Shown here: piece after piece, positions 7,329 to 16,112 of the stretch
Position numbering within the stretch: the first letter of the stretch is position 1
Layout: each line of letters opens with the position of its first letter
Assembly (NCBI GenBank): GCA_031285325.1
Contig: JAITWJ010000138.1
Location: 1 to 35,496 of the forward strand
DNA from: Bacteroidales bacterium
GTDB lineage: Bacteria; Bacteroidota; Bacteroidia; Bacteroidales; Prolixibacteraceae
Length of the DNA: 35,496 nt
Direction: 5' to 3'
Notes under the pieces: model-generated
Database searches by the model: none
Seen by the model: the letters and a program-made list of their open reading frames with translations, nothing else
Told to the model about the DNA's origin: nothing
Translations under genes and position numbers: made by a program

Positions 7329-8074
7329 TACAATTTTATTTTAAAAAAATAGAATAAGATATTCAGAAGAATATATGCGAAAACACAGAAAATAAGCCCG
7401 TAAAATTTCAGGGAAAGTATCAATCCCAAAGATAAAATGAGAAAAATACAGCGAAACCAATTGTCTTCGAATTTAATTGTTTTAAACTTAAGCGAAAACA
7501 TGTGCAAGTTACTTACCATCATAATGGAAGTAAATAAGCCAAGAAATAATATTGCTTGAGTAGAGAAAATTATTTCAAATAAAACGTTGTTACCCGAATC
7601 TTCAATTATTAGTCCAAGCGAAGCCCAAATCAATCCATTGGCAGGTATGGGTAATCCTCTGAAAAAGGCATTATTTTCAGTACTTACATTAAACCGTGCT
7701 AACCTGATAGCTCCAAAAACAGGGATTAAAAAAGCTGAAAAAAGCGCCAACCACTCATACCAATTAGCCGAAATTTCGTAAACAGGCCGGTTTATTCCAA
7801 ACATCGAAAATTCGAGCAAAGTAAAAAATATAGCGCCCGGCGCAACACCGAATGAAACTACATCGGCCAACGAATCTAATTGTTTTCCAATATCGGAATA
7901 TGCTTTTAATAAACGTGCCACAAACCCGTCCAAAAAATCAAAAACTGCTGCAAGACAAATAAAAAATCCAGCCCATGCAAGGTGTCCGTCTATGGCAAAA
8001 ACAACAGCCGAAAAGCCGGAAACCAGGTTCAGGGAAGTAATAAAATTAGGTATCTGACTGATAATTTTCTTCAT
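7328..8074 (-). CDS. pssA: CDP-diacylglycerol-serine O-phosphatidyltransferase
   Basis: The 248-residue integral membrane enzyme transfers the phosphatidyl group from CDP-diacylglycerol to L-serine, making phosphatidylserine. The CDP-alcohol phosphotransferase motif DGx2ARx8Gx3Dx3D is intact in DFLDGFVARLLKAYSDIG followed by KQLDSLAD. Several hydrophobic segments are present from residue 13 onward, including MMVSNLHMFSLKFK near the C-terminus, which is typical of this family. It is the last gene of the leftward DUF2007-cdsA-psd-pssA run, 71 bases after psd. Together these genes make the full route from phosphatidic acid to phosphatidylethanolamine. Confidence 0.95.
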   Translation of the reverse strand: MKKIISQIPNFITSLNLVSGFSAVVFAIDGHLAWAGFFICLAAVFDFLDGFVARLLKAYSDIGKQLDSLADVVSFGVAPGAIFFTLLEFSMFGINRPVYEISANWYEWLALFSAFLIPVFGAIRLARFNVSTENNAFFRGLPIPANGLIWASLGLIIEDSGNNVLFEIIFSTQAILFLGLFTSIMMVSNLHMFSLKFKTIKFEDNWFRCIFLILSLGLILSLKFYGLIFCVFAYILLNILFYFFKIKL

Positions 8075-8145
8075 GCCTGTAAGGTTTCAATAATCTTTGC
8101 ATAACAACACGTGTCTAAAAACAAACCTGCTACTTTGTTCCTTAT

Positions 8146-8802
8146 CTAAGAAAATGAAGCAAGTATAGTTTTTCCGCCAATTGATTTCTGGTTTAATTTC
8201 AAATTAATTTTTACATTTTTTGGAACAAAAACATCAACACGGGAGCCAAAACGGATAAATCCGTATTCCTGGCCCTGTTCAATTATGTTTCCCTGTTTTT
8301 TATATGTTACAATCCGGCGGGCAACTGCACCTGCAATTTGCCGCGATAAAATTTCAGTATTGTTTTTCATCCTGAAAACCGTTGAACAACGTTCATTCTC
8401 TTCGGAAGACTTGGCAACAAACGCACAGTGAAAATGTCCGGGAATGTGGTTCACGTAAACAATCTCTCCACCAACAGGTGCCAGGTTTTGATGAACATTT
8501 AACGGCGACATGAAAATTGAAATTTGTATTCTTTCGTCTTTAAAATATTCTTTTTCAAATACGGGTTCAATTACAACAATTTTACCATCGGCCGGGGCAA
8601 GAATGTAGTTTTCGTTAACGTTTGCCTTCCTGTTTGGTACTCTGAAAAAATACACAACCAATAATGCCAGAACAAGCGATACTGCCATAAGAAAATAAAA
8701 AATCAGAAAATTTTTCAATAATAGATAAATAACAATATCTATAGCCGCCAAAACCAAAAAGGCCACAGGTATTATTTTAAATCCTTCTTTATGTAATTTC
8801 AT
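8146..8802 (-). CDS. psd: Phosphatidylserine decarboxylase (short, archaeal-type)
   Basis: The 218-residue enzyme decarboxylates phosphatidylserine to phosphatidylethanolamine at the membrane. Two hydrophobic segments lie within residues 10-55. ILAPADGKIV, SIFMSPLNVHQNLAPV and YVNHIPGHFHCAF are conserved in the family. The proenzyme self-cleaves at the Gly-Ser of FIRFGSRVDVFVP to form the pyruvoyl cofactor; this short type uses GS rather than the LGST of the E. coli enzyme. Its start directly abuts the cdsA stop, and pssA follows, which supports translational coupling. Confidence 0.95.
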   Translation of the reverse strand: MKLHKEGFKIIPVAFLVLAAIDIVIYLLLKNFLIFYFLMAVSLVLALLVVYFFRVPNRKANVNENYILAPADGKIVVIEPVFEKEYFKDERIQISIFMSPLNVHQNLAPVGGEIVYVNHIPGHFHCAFVAKSSEENERCSTVFRMKNNTEILSRQIAGAVARRIVTYKKQGNIIEQGQEYGFIRFGSRVDVFVPKNVKINLKLNQKSIGGKTILASFS

Positions 8803-9630
8803 TTAAATGTTTCCTCCAAATATTAGCCAAATATATATAATAGGAATAACAAAAAGCAGGCTGTCGAAACGATCGAGAAAACCACCATGTCCGGGCAAGG
8901 CAGTTCCCGAATCTTTTATGTTAAGGTCGCGTTTTATTTTAGATTCAAATAAATCGCCGGCAGTTCCGAATACAACAATAATTATTGCAGAAACAATCCA
9001 GTTGAATATTGACAGTGACTGAAATATTACCGCATTCATAATACCCGCCATTATAGCAAAAACAGCCCCCGATATTACCCCTTCCCATGATTTTTTCGGC
9101 GAAATGTTTTTACACATTTTATGTTTGCCGAACAAAATGCCACCGGCGTATGCCATTGAATCGTATGTCCAAACTACAATGAAAATACCTATTAAAATAC
9201 ATGAATTAAATTGGCTATCGCCAGGAAAACCGGGATAAACAATAAAATTAAGCAAGCTAAACGGAATTACCGTATAAACAAAACCACCAAGCGTTAACAT
9301 GCTGTTTTGCAGGGCATGTGGTTTCTTTCGCAACACTTCAAAAGAGAACATAACAATTATGGCAGGAATAATTATTAAGCAGTAATTGTATGGAATAATT
9401 TTTTGAACAGTTAAACTGCAAATGATAAAAAACAGCCCACCAATTACAGAACCTACCAAAGTTTGGGGTGTATATCCTGCTTTTTCAATAAGTTTATAAA
9501 ACTCGTATTGTGTAAGTATAAGAAAAAAAAGAAAAACAGGTATGAAAATGAGCGGATGTATTACAGTACCGGCTAAAATTAGCGCCACAAAAATAATTCC
9601 GGTAAGTAAACGTTTCAAAAATTCATTCAA
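8803..9630 (-). CDS. cdsA: Phosphatidate cytidylyltransferase, TTG start
   Basis: The 275-residue polytopic enzyme converts phosphatidic acid and CTP to CDP-diacylglycerol. The C-terminal signature is clear: SKIKRDLNIKDSGTALPGHG followed by GFLDRFDSL. SPKKSWEGVISG is also typical. The start codon is TTG at 9630, overlapping the TGA stop of the DUF2007 gene as TTGA. There is no ATG nearby in frame, and the four-base overlap is typical of translational coupling, so I keep the TTG. It is followed directly by psd. Confidence 0.94.
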   Translation of the reverse strand: MNEFLKRLLTGIIFVALILAGTVIHPLIFIPVFLFFLILTQYEFYKLIEKAGYTPQTLVGSVIGGLFFIICSLTVQKIIPYNYCLIIIPAIIVMFSFEVLRKKPHALQNSMLTLGGFVYTVIPFSLLNFIVYPGFPGDSQFNSCILIGIFIVVWTYDSMAYAGGILFGKHKMCKNISPKKSWEGVISGAVFAIMAGIMNAVIFQSLSIFNWIVSAIIIVVFGTAGDLFESKIKRDLNIKDSGTALPGHGGFLDRFDSLLFVIPIIYIWLIFGGNI

Positions 9631-9833
9631 TGTTTCAGGTTTTTAAGAAGTTCAACTGCTTGTTCAACATTTTCTTCTTTTACATAAACATACATCTCGC
9701 CAAATGCCTGATAAGCAGTATCCTTCTGGTTCATAATAACCACACCGATACCTTCGTTTTCCAAAATTTCCTTTGCCATTTCGGCTCTATACTCATAAAC
9801 GGTCATATATATTTCTTTCCATCCTTCTTCCAT
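9627..9833 (-). CDS. DUF2007 small protein
   Basis: The track starts at 9863, but the ATG at 9833 gives MEEGWKEIYMTVYEYRAEMA, matching the usual beginning of DUF2007 proteins. The 68-residue product has the family pattern of a helix carrying AEMAKEILENEGI, a strand with VVIMNQKD, then GEMYVYVKEENVEQAVELL. DUF2007 proteins are described as putative signal-transducing or ferredoxin-fold adaptors; no activity is established. The gene overlaps cdsA by four bases, so it is the first gene of the phosphatidylethanolamine operon. A link to membrane lipid control is possible but is only inferred. Confidence 0.8.
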   Translation of the reverse strand: MEEGWKEIYMTVYEYRAEMAKEILENEGIGVVIMNQKDTAYQAFGEMYVYVKEENVEQAVELLKNLKH

Positions 9834-10185
9834 GATACAAAGATATAAAATTACTGCCAGCATAAAAAATTAGAAGATGTTGCTTTTTTAAAATCACCCT
9901 CAAATTTATACCATTGCCGTACAAATAAAAACAGACAATTAATTTAACAAATAGCCAATTACGAAAATCACATATTATATTTAGCCATAATACTAATCCT
10001 GAATAAATTTTTTGTTTAACTCGTTCTTAAAGTTTTTAGGTAAAATTATAAGTTATTCATAAACAATAAAATTTGTAAAATATTGACTAACCGCGATAAC
10101 CGGAGCGCATTAACAAGCGAAATAAGGAATTATATAAAATTTGTTTATAAATACACTTATCAACAAGTTACATAAAACTAACATG
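9834..10185. other. Upstream region of the phospholipid operon
   Basis: 352 AT-rich bases without a credible ORF. On the minus strand there are two -7-like boxes, TATCTTTG (9845-9838, only 4 bases from the ATG) and TAAATTTG (9908-9901), but neither has a convincing -33 partner. No terminator-grade hairpin was found after the LysM gene stop on the right. Confidence 0.4.
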
Positions 10186-11985
10186 TTAATCTTTAAAAAC
10201 ATCTATTTTTCTTCGTAATACATCGTAATCGCGTGTGTATGTAATAACCGAAACACCACGGTTCACATATCCGCCAAGTTGTGAAACTTTTTCAAAACGA
10301 TAGTTTCCTTGAATAAGGTCAACTTTCAGTTCGGGTAGGTAATTGCGAAAATCGCGGCCATAATTTTTTAATGCATTAAGAAAATAAAATGCAACATCAT
10401 ATCCCTGCCTTCCGAAGTTGTTTGGCTCGGTATAGAAGTAACGTTTAAATTTTTCAATATAATTAACCGTTTGGGTATTTTCATAATCAGTCCAATATGG
10501 CGCTATATAAGTAAGTTTAAGGTTGTGAAAATATTCTAATTGAATACTTTCGTAACGAGGATATTGGTTTGTTCCTATTAGTGTTATTTGATACTTATCT
10601 GCCAAATTGTTAAGATTCGACAATCCAATACTTAATTCGCCCTCGTCAGATGAAGGTATAAAAATTACATTCTCCCTGTCGGGCGATAACATTGCCGTTA
10701 ACCCTGCAATTCCGTTAGTCTTAAAATCATAAACCCTAAAACGTGCATTATATCCGCCTGATAAACCGTTGAATTTTTCGCGTATTAAATCCGCCATTCT
10801 TGTTTCCGGTGTGTTATAAGAATTTCCTGTTTTAAAAACAATAAAATTGCAGTTTGAAAAATCACGTACTACCATTTCGGCGGTTTCGCGTAACAAATAA
10901 TCACGATCAGGGTTGATTTGGTAAAAATACGGATTAGCAAGCACTTCGTCTGTTTGTGCCATCAAAGGAGAAATCATAAATATCCGGTTCATAGCCGAAA
11001 AAGCAGATATATCTTTTTGTTCTTGCTGAAAAACAGGACCAATTATAAGATCAGTGTTAAGAAATTCGCCGGAAGATAAAAATTCTTTTGCTACAGCAGG
11101 GTTCTCCTGAGTATCATAAACATTAAGCCTTATTTTCATACCTTGTTTTTGCATTGAATCAACCGCAAGTAAAACACCTTCATAAAATTGTAAATAGTCT
11201 TCGGTATTTCGGTAAAATCCAACAAACATGTCTTTATTCTTTTCAATCTCAACAACAGTATCGCTAATAACTGTTTCTATTTCTGGGTAAACATTGTTAT
11301 TCATATCACTTTCAAAATCGGAATGTATGTTCATTGAATAATTTGTTTCCAAAAAAAGTGGCAAAAAAAGCGCTACATTAAAAATTGTATTTGAATATTC
11401 GCTTGCAGGTAGAGGCTGGCATGAAACTGTTGAAATAACATCAACTGTATTATTTGCCGATTCTTTTGTTTTTACAGGAATTTTAATAACAGCTCCTGCC
11501 GGAAAACTATTATTTAGCACAGGGTTGGCGACTTTTAAATCTGCTTCGCTCACATCGTATTTATGTGCAATTCCCCAAAGTGTTTCTCCAGAAACAATCC
11601 TGTGTTCAATTATAGAAACATTCGATACAGATTCTCCAGATTTATAAACATCAGGCGCAGGCGAAGTTTCAGTAACATCCCATATCGGTATTCTTATTGT
11701 TGCGCCCCGTCTAAATTGCTTTATATCAGAGTTATATTTATATATATCCTCTACGGTAACACCATATTCCTTTGAAATAAAATAAGGAGTTTCATGTCGC
11801 GATTCAATAACATGAAACTCAAACCGTACAGGCTCGTCTTTTTGAAATCCCAAATCAGGGATAGCTTTATTAAAGCCTTGCGATACTGACAGTACGGTTT
11901 CTCCAGAATTTTTTATATTGGCAAAAAGCAACTGCGAAGAATAAAGAATAAATAAAAATAATATTACGACCTTGACTGATCTCAT
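10186..11985 (-). CDS. LysM and periplasmic-binding (PBP1) fold protein
   Basis: The track uses a TTG at 12015; the ATG at 11985 gives a standard signal peptide (MRSVKVVILFLFILYSSQLLFA) and 599 residues, so I prefer it. Two LysM domains follow: FHVIESRHETPYFISKEYGV to ATIRIPIW (about residues 56-101) and EHRIVSGETLWGIAHKYDV to GAVIKIPV (about 126-171). The rest, from FNVALFLPLFLE, resembles a type 1 periplasmic-binding domain (YEGVLLAVDSMQKQG, LIGPVFQQEQKDISA, QGYDVAFYFLNAL). This domain pair is common in Bacteroidota. It likely binds peptidoglycan in the periplasm, perhaps as an LpoA-like regulator, but the ligand is unknown. It lies downstream of the methyltransferase gene. Confidence 0.85.
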   Translation of the reverse strand: MRSVKVVILFLFILYSSQLLFANIKNSGETVLSVSQGFNKAIPDLGFQKDEPVRFEFHVIESRHETPYFISKEYGVTVEDIYKYNSDIKQFRRGATIRIPIWDVTETSPAPDVYKSGESVSNVSIIEHRIVSGETLWGIAHKYDVSEADLKVANPVLNNSFPAGAVIKIPVKTKESANNTVDVISTVSCQPLPASEYSNTIFNVALFLPLFLETNYSMNIHSDFESDMNNNVYPEIETVISDTVVEIEKNKDMFVGFYRNTEDYLQFYEGVLLAVDSMQKQGMKIRLNVYDTQENPAVAKEFLSSGEFLNTDLIIGPVFQQEQKDISAFSAMNRIFMISPLMAQTDEVLANPYFYQINPDRDYLLRETAEMVVRDFSNCNFIVFKTGNSYNTPETRMADLIREKFNGLSGGYNARFRVYDFKTNGIAGLTAMLSPDRENVIFIPSSDEGELSIGLSNLNNLADKYQITLIGTNQYPRYESIQLEYFHNLKLTYIAPYWTDYENTQTVNYIEKFKRYFYTEPNNFGRQGYDVAFYFLNALKNYGRDFRNYLPELKVDLIQGNYRFEKVSQLGGYVNRGVSVITYTRDYDVLRRKIDVFKD

Positions 11986-12069
11986 CGAACTTTTAATTTT
12001 TTTTGAATGTTTCAAAATTAATAATAATTGATAAACTCTTCTTTTTAACGTTTTCTTTTATAAATAAAT

Positions 12070-12969
12070 TTATTTCTGTCCAATTATATAAATCAAACTT
12101 GAATAATCACCTGTTCTTTTTGCCGAAATATTCGATCTCAAACCCATGTATATGCCCCTTAAAAGAGATAATACCTCTTTTTTCCCTCGAATCTGTTCAC
12201 TGAGCATAGAAACGTAATACGCATCAATCTTCATGGGAATAATCTTTTTTACCACCATACCATGTTTCTCTGCCAGTAATCTGACTGAAACGGGGCTGAA
12301 ATGAGACAAATGACGCGGCACATCGAAAGCTGCCCAGTTACTGCCGTATATTCCAGCATCCATACTGCATTTATTAGGCAACGCAAATATCATAAACCCG
12401 TGCGGGGTTAACATAGATTTAAGCTGTTCGAACGATTTGTTTATATTAAACAAATGCTCAAACACATGCCAAAGGGTTATTACATCAAATTTTTTTCCTG
12501 TAACTGCGTATATCGAAGTATAAACAGAGGCATTAATCCGCTCTTCTGTCTTTTTACGGGCAATGGTATTTCTCTCAACCCCGGTAATGTTCCATCCGTG
12601 TTTTTTACAGTAAGCGAGAAAAAATCCTGTTCCACAGCCCACATCAAGCAAATTGTTTCGGCTACAGGCAATACGTTTTACAATATTTAATTTTGCCCTA
12701 ACGTTGAACCATCTTATAAGAAGATACAGTTTATTCACAATACCGTTATGGGTTTCTGAATGAGAAACATAATAATCGGTTTCATAGTATTTATCTATTT
12801 CAGATTCGTTGGGTAAGGGAAAAGTCTGCGCATATCCACACGGTTTGCATTGTACAATATCAAATACTTCTCCGGTTACACTGTGGTCAATACACTGAAA
12901 AACAGTTTCTCTAATAACACTACCACAAACAGGACAGGCAAAAAATTCCATATTATTTTCTATTTTCAT
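12070..12969 (-). CDS. Class I SAM-dependent methyltransferase with N-terminal zinc motif
   Basis: The 299-residue protein begins with a zinc-knuckle pattern (CPVCG at about 12-16 and CKPCGY about 30 residues later). It then carries a Rossmann methyltransferase domain: LLDVGCGTGFFLAYC (SAM-binding motif I), VERN after strand 2, and FDVITLWHVFEHL. LPNKCSMDAGIYGSNWAAFD and DVPRHLSHFSP are typical of the Bacteroidota class-I methyltransferases that carry a CxxC N-terminus, often linked to glycan or cell-envelope modification. The substrate is not identifiable. It is upstream of and codirectional with the LysM gene, with about 85 bases between the stop and my chosen start of that gene. Confidence 0.82.
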   Translation of the reverse strand: MKIENNMEFFACPVCGSVIRETVFQCIDHSVTGEVFDIVQCKPCGYAQTFPLPNESEIDKYYETDYYVSHSETHNGIVNKLYLLIRWFNVRAKLNIVKRIACSRNNLLDVGCGTGFFLAYCKKHGWNITGVERNTIARKKTEERINASVYTSIYAVTGKKFDVITLWHVFEHLFNINKSFEQLKSMLTPHGFMIFALPNKCSMDAGIYGSNWAAFDVPRHLSHFSPVSVRLLAEKHGMVVKKIIPMKIDAYYVSMLSEQIRGKKEVLSLLRGIYMGLRSNISAKRTGDYSSLIYIIGQK

Positions 12970-13114
12970 TAATGTTTATAATTATGCCAAATACGAACTG
13001 TATATACCTATTCGTTGTAAAGGTATATATTAAACAATATGTTATCAAGAAAATTTTAACCAAGAATAGCGAGTTTTCGTTTTATGCCTTTAAACAGACA
13101 ATTAATTATTGTGT

Positions 13115-13147
13115 AAAAAAAAAGCCGGTGAATTCACCGGCTTTTTA
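13115..13147 (-). terminator. Strong terminator of the TonB operon
   Basis: AAAAAGCCGGTGAATTCACC followed by GGCTTTTT is a perfect palindrome (13119-13146), with A-runs on the left giving a long T-run on the minus strand. It lies about 30 bases after the tonB stop and can stop transcription in both directions. Confidence 0.92.
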
Positions 13148-13175
13148 CATTATACGCTATATAAGAGTTTTTTAA

Positions 13176-13979
13176 TTAAAGCTCAACTAGCTGGAATCTA
13201 ACTGGAACTGAGTACCACACAGGAACAGCTACCCCACCTTGCCTGCCAGGCCTGAAAGCTGGCAGTTTTTTCACAGCGTCTATAGCTGCTGCGTCAAGCA
13301 TTGCATCCACTCCTCTAATTACCTGTACTTCACCGACATTTCCTGTAGAGGTAACGGCAAATCGTAAATATACTGTACCTTGTATATTATTCTCTTTCGC
13401 CCTTTCAGGATACACAACATTCTCAGTAATAAACTTCAAAAGTTCAGCATCACCACCTGGGAACATGGGCATTTCTTCCACAATCAGGAATGGTTCCGGT
13501 TCAGCTACTTCTTCGGCCACTTCCTCAGTTGTAACGGTGGTAACTATTTCTATTACCTCATCAACCGATCTGTCCACAACTTCTTCACGTATTTCGTCGA
13601 AAGTCATAAATGCAACTTCCTCTTCGAAACTCACCGAGTCAACAACAACCGGCGGCACGTATCTCTGCTGCTGAACAGCATCGGTCGGCGGTGGAGGCGG
13701 CGGCGGTGGAGGTGGTGCGAAGTCTTCGCTTGGCAATTCCAAGTTCTCCATTTCTACAACTACTTCTCTCTCTTCACGCACTTCTCCACGATCGAAAGCT
13801 GCTTTGGCGCTAAGATAGGGAGTAATAAGCGCTGCACAAATAAATACAATTCCTATACACAACGAGATGGTCATGTATTTATTATACTTCTTACGAAGAA
13901 TATATGCTCCGTACTCCTTATTTCTATATTCGAATACTATTTCATCGAATGTAGGCGCTTTAATTTTGTTTTTAGCCAT
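13176..13979 (-). CDS. tonB: TonB-family energy transducer
   Basis: The 267-residue protein has a cytoplasmic N-terminus (FDEIVFEYRNKEYGAYILRK), one transmembrane segment (about residues 36-56), an acidic and proline-rich periplasmic linker with a run of ten prolines near residue 90, a valine/glutamate-rich stretch, and a C-terminal TonB domain (VYPERAKENNIQGTVYLRF, GVDAMLDAAAIDAVKKLPAF, then RPGRQGG). TonB couples the ExbB-ExbD proton channel to outer-membrane TonB-dependent receptors. It is the last gene before the terminator and is 18 bases after the second exbD. The FDEIVFEYRNKEYGAYILRK start is characteristic of Bacteroidota TonBs. Confidence 0.94.
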   Translation of the reverse strand: MAKNKIKAPTFDEIVFEYRNKEYGAYILRKKYNKYMTISLCIGIVFICAALITPYLSAKAAFDRGEVREEREVVVEMENLELPSEDFAPPPPPPPPPPTDAVQQQRYVPPVVVDSVSFEEEVAFMTFDEIREEVVDRSVDEVIEIVTTVTTEEVAEEVAEPEPFLIVEEMPMFPGGDAELLKFITENVVYPERAKENNIQGTVYLRFAVTSTGNVGEVQVIRGVDAMLDAAAIDAVKKLPAFRPGRQGGVAVPVWYSVPVRFQLVEL

Positions 13980-13997
13980 ATTTTTTAGGTTTACGGT

Positions 13998-14660
13998 TTA
14001 ATTTGGCGAGGCCGTTGAAGAAATGCCTGCGGCAATTTCAACCATCTGCTCCTCGTACCATGCAATTTTCATAAAAGTATAACGGGCTATTCCGCAAATA
14101 TTCATTTCGTCTAAAATATCTACAAAATTACCGTAATTAGCATCTTTATATGCTTTAATAAGCACAATAGGGCCTGTATCGTCGTCGCTCTTAAGCCGGC
14201 TTATTGACGAAGCCAACGAGTCGCGCGATATTTGCAGCCTGCCTGTAAGAACCTCCTGCTCCAAATCATTGATTCTACGGGCAAGGGTTGCGTTACGTTC
14301 AAGCAGTTGCCTGCGAATTCCTTCAGAACTGTAATCTGTTTCCATTAGAGGTGGCAAATTATTAAAATCTTCAACTCTTCCCGGATACATATAAACTTTG
14401 TCTTCAGGGCCAAGAATTACGTTAACTGTACGGCTCGCTGCAATTCGCGGGCCTGTTTGTTCCTCTTCATTCTGAAGTTTTTCAGGCAATACAATCTCCA
14501 TTACCTTCGATTTGGTAAATGCTGTTGTAAGCATGAAGAACGTAATCAGCAGACACATAAGGTCCACCATCGGGGTCATATCTATAAAGGGAGGGGCTTT
14601 TACTTTCCTTTTCCCTTTTCCTTTTCCTTTTTCTTCTCCTCCTCCTCCTACTTGTGCCAT
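13998..14660 (-). CDS. exbD: ExbD-type biopolymer transport protein, second copy
   Basis: The 220-residue protein has a basic Gly/Lys-rich cytoplasmic start (GGGGEEKGKGKGKRKVK), then IDMTPMVDLMCLLITFFML, whose Asp in PMVD is the ExbD proton-path residue, and a periplasmic part ending VDILDEMNICGIARYTFMKI. It is longer than the roughly 140 residues of E. coli ExbD because of an insert between the membrane segment and the C-terminal domain, as is usual for the paired ExbDs in Bacteroidales. It starts one base after the first exbD stops and precedes tonB. Confidence 0.9.
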   Translation of the reverse strand: MAQVGGGGEEKGKGKGKRKVKAPPFIDMTPMVDLMCLLITFFMLTTAFTKSKVMEIVLPEKLQNEEEQTGPRIAASRTVNVILGPEDKVYMYPGRVEDFNNLPPLMETDYSSEGIRRQLLERNATLARRINDLEQEVLTGRLQISRDSLASSISRLKSDDDTGPIVLIKAYKDANYGNFVDILDEMNICGIARYTFMKIAWYEEQMVEIAAGISSTASPN

Positions 14661-14661
14661 A

Positions 14662-15300
14662 TTATTCGGGTATTTCGTCTAAGTTAATAGTAGCAGATTC
14701 GAGATTGGTAACCAAACTAAACCGGTTAACATTTCTTGTCTGCAATACATCAAGAATTTTCTCTACGGTTGAGAAATGTGTAGTAGCATCGCCCCTAATA
14801 GCAGCCTGTATGTTAGGATTAACCTGCCGTGCACAAAGAATCCACATCGACAATTGGTTATCGGCCGAATCAATAGGAATTCCTACCTGTAATTCTTTCC
14901 TTAAGGCTGCATCCGGGGTGTTGAGGAACTGTACCATATTTTGCATTGGAACACCGATAGACGAGGGATATTTTTCAAATTCCCTCTGTTGTTCTTCTGT
15001 GAATTCAATTCCATACAAATTGCCCATTTCAACCAAAATTTTAGGCCGGTATCTGAGCAAAGTATCGGGCCCGTTATCAAAATTCATAAAAACGCCATCG
15101 TCCGACAACAGAAAAGACATAGTATTAAAGTCGGGAGTAGGTGTTTCCGATATTGAAAAAGGCGTATTAACTTCGATTGGTTCCGGCTGTCTCATTTGTG
15201 CTGTAAGCATTAAAAATGTAAGTACAACGCAAAACGTATCAACCATCGGAGTCATATCGATGTTAGGTTGAGGTTTCTTTTTTATTTTAATCTTCTTCAT
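14662..15300 (-). CDS. exbD: ExbD-type biopolymer transport protein, first copy
   Basis: The 212-residue protein starts MKKIKIKKKPQPNIDMTPMV, with the conserved membrane Asp in MVDTFCVVLTFLML, and ends with VEKILDVLQTRNVNRFSLVT. Like the next gene it has a long central insert not found in the E. coli protein. The pair probably forms a heteromeric ExbD partner for ExbB. It sits 108 bases after the PorT-like gene, which interrupts the usual direct exbB-exbD contact. Confidence 0.9.
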   Translation of the reverse strand: MKKIKIKKKPQPNIDMTPMVDTFCVVLTFLMLTAQMRQPEPIEVNTPFSISETPTPDFNTMSFLLSDDGVFMNFDNGPDTLLRYRPKILVEMGNLYGIEFTEEQQREFEKYPSSIGVPMQNMVQFLNTPDAALRKELQVGIPIDSADNQLSMWILCARQVNPNIQAAIRGDATTHFSTVEKILDVLQTRNVNRFSLVTNLESATINLDEIPE

Positions 15301-15408
15301 TAATTATTTTTTTAAATAATAAAAATAATAACTTCTTATAAACTTGAACTTAATAAAAATCTTAATCTCTGAAAATAAACACTAATGTTTCTTATGAAAA
15401 TAATTTAT

Positions 15409-15978
15409 CTAAAAAGTATATGTAATAAAACATTCTAAACCTTTGGGATTAACAAAGTTATATCCCCATCGTCCTTCATCAAAAAGCCTGATATCCATTC
15501 CAAAGTTTTTATGAGGCTGTAAACTTAATCCCGCCAAAAGGTTGAGAATCTGTTGATCAGGAACCTTCAAAGGTTCAGACAGACGAGATTCGTCAACTTG
15601 AGAACTACAGTCTGTTCTAAATCCAATCTGCCCCCCGACATAAACACTAAGTGGTGTAAATACCTTAACTTTCAAAAGTACAGGAAAATTTATGCATGTA
15701 CCGGAAATTTTATAATAATCATAAGGAATTGCATTATATTTATTTTTGTAATTACTTTTTGCGAACAAAAATTCAAACTGCACCGATATGGGTTTATATA
15801 TTTTAATATCCGAAAAAACTCCCAATTGATAACCTGTTCCCGGGTCATAATTCTCTGAAATCAACACCGGTCCTGAATAGTTAAGGCCAGCCTTAAACCC
15901 GAATTTACTGTTGTCATGAGCATTACATATACTTTGTGTAAATAAGACAATCAAAAAAAACATCAGACATCTTTTCAT
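15409..15978 (-). CDS. PorT-like outer-membrane beta-barrel protein
   Basis: The 189-residue product has a signal peptide (MKRCLMFFLIVLFTQSICNA) and alternating strand-like segments such as SKFGFKAGLNYSGP, SVQFEFLFAKS, LSVYVGGQIGF, LNLLAGLSLQP and FITYTF at the C-terminus. This is the pattern of the PorT/Omp beta-barrel family of Bacteroidota, with the aromatic C-terminal residue expected for barrel insertion. Its position is unusual: it lies between exbB and the first exbD in an otherwise standard energising operon. A structural or channel role near the TonB complex is only a guess. Confidence 0.8.
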   Translation of the reverse strand: MKRCLMFFLIVLFTQSICNAHDNSKFGFKAGLNYSGPVLISENYDPGTGYQLGVFSDIKIYKPISVQFEFLFAKSNYKNKYNAIPYDYYKISGTCINFPVLLKVKVFTPLSVYVGGQIGFRTDCSSQVDESRLSEPLKVPDQQILNLLAGLSLQPHKNFGMDIRLFDEGRWGYNFVNPKGLECFITYTF

Positions 15979-16112
15979 AAGATTAATTATTTATTATCTT
16001 GTTTCAAAATACAAAGTGAAATTCGTACAAACAGTTAAATCCGTAATTTTTGGATTCAAAAAACACAATCCGTAAGCTCCAAATTTCAAACTCATATTAA
16101 TTCAAAAAATAA

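Noticed and set aside
10157-10165. TTATCAACA as a DnaA box or replication origin
   Set aside because: A single one-mismatch match in AT-rich sequence, with no cluster of boxes and no dnaA/dnaN context.
12903-12914. Sixth match to AAAACAGTTTCT
   Set aside because: It lies inside the methyltransferase coding sequence near conserved codons and lacks the extended 18-mer, so it is likely coincidental.
12972-13175. 67-aa ORF on the plus strand
   Set aside because: It crosses the strong tonB terminator and has no protein-like pattern.
13380-13988. 202-aa ORF antisense to tonB
   Set aside because: Shadow of a well-supported tonB gene; no domain or signal and His/Phe-rich translation.
14654-15271. 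205-aa ORF antisense to exbD
   Set aside because: Shadow of the first exbD; no recognisable features.
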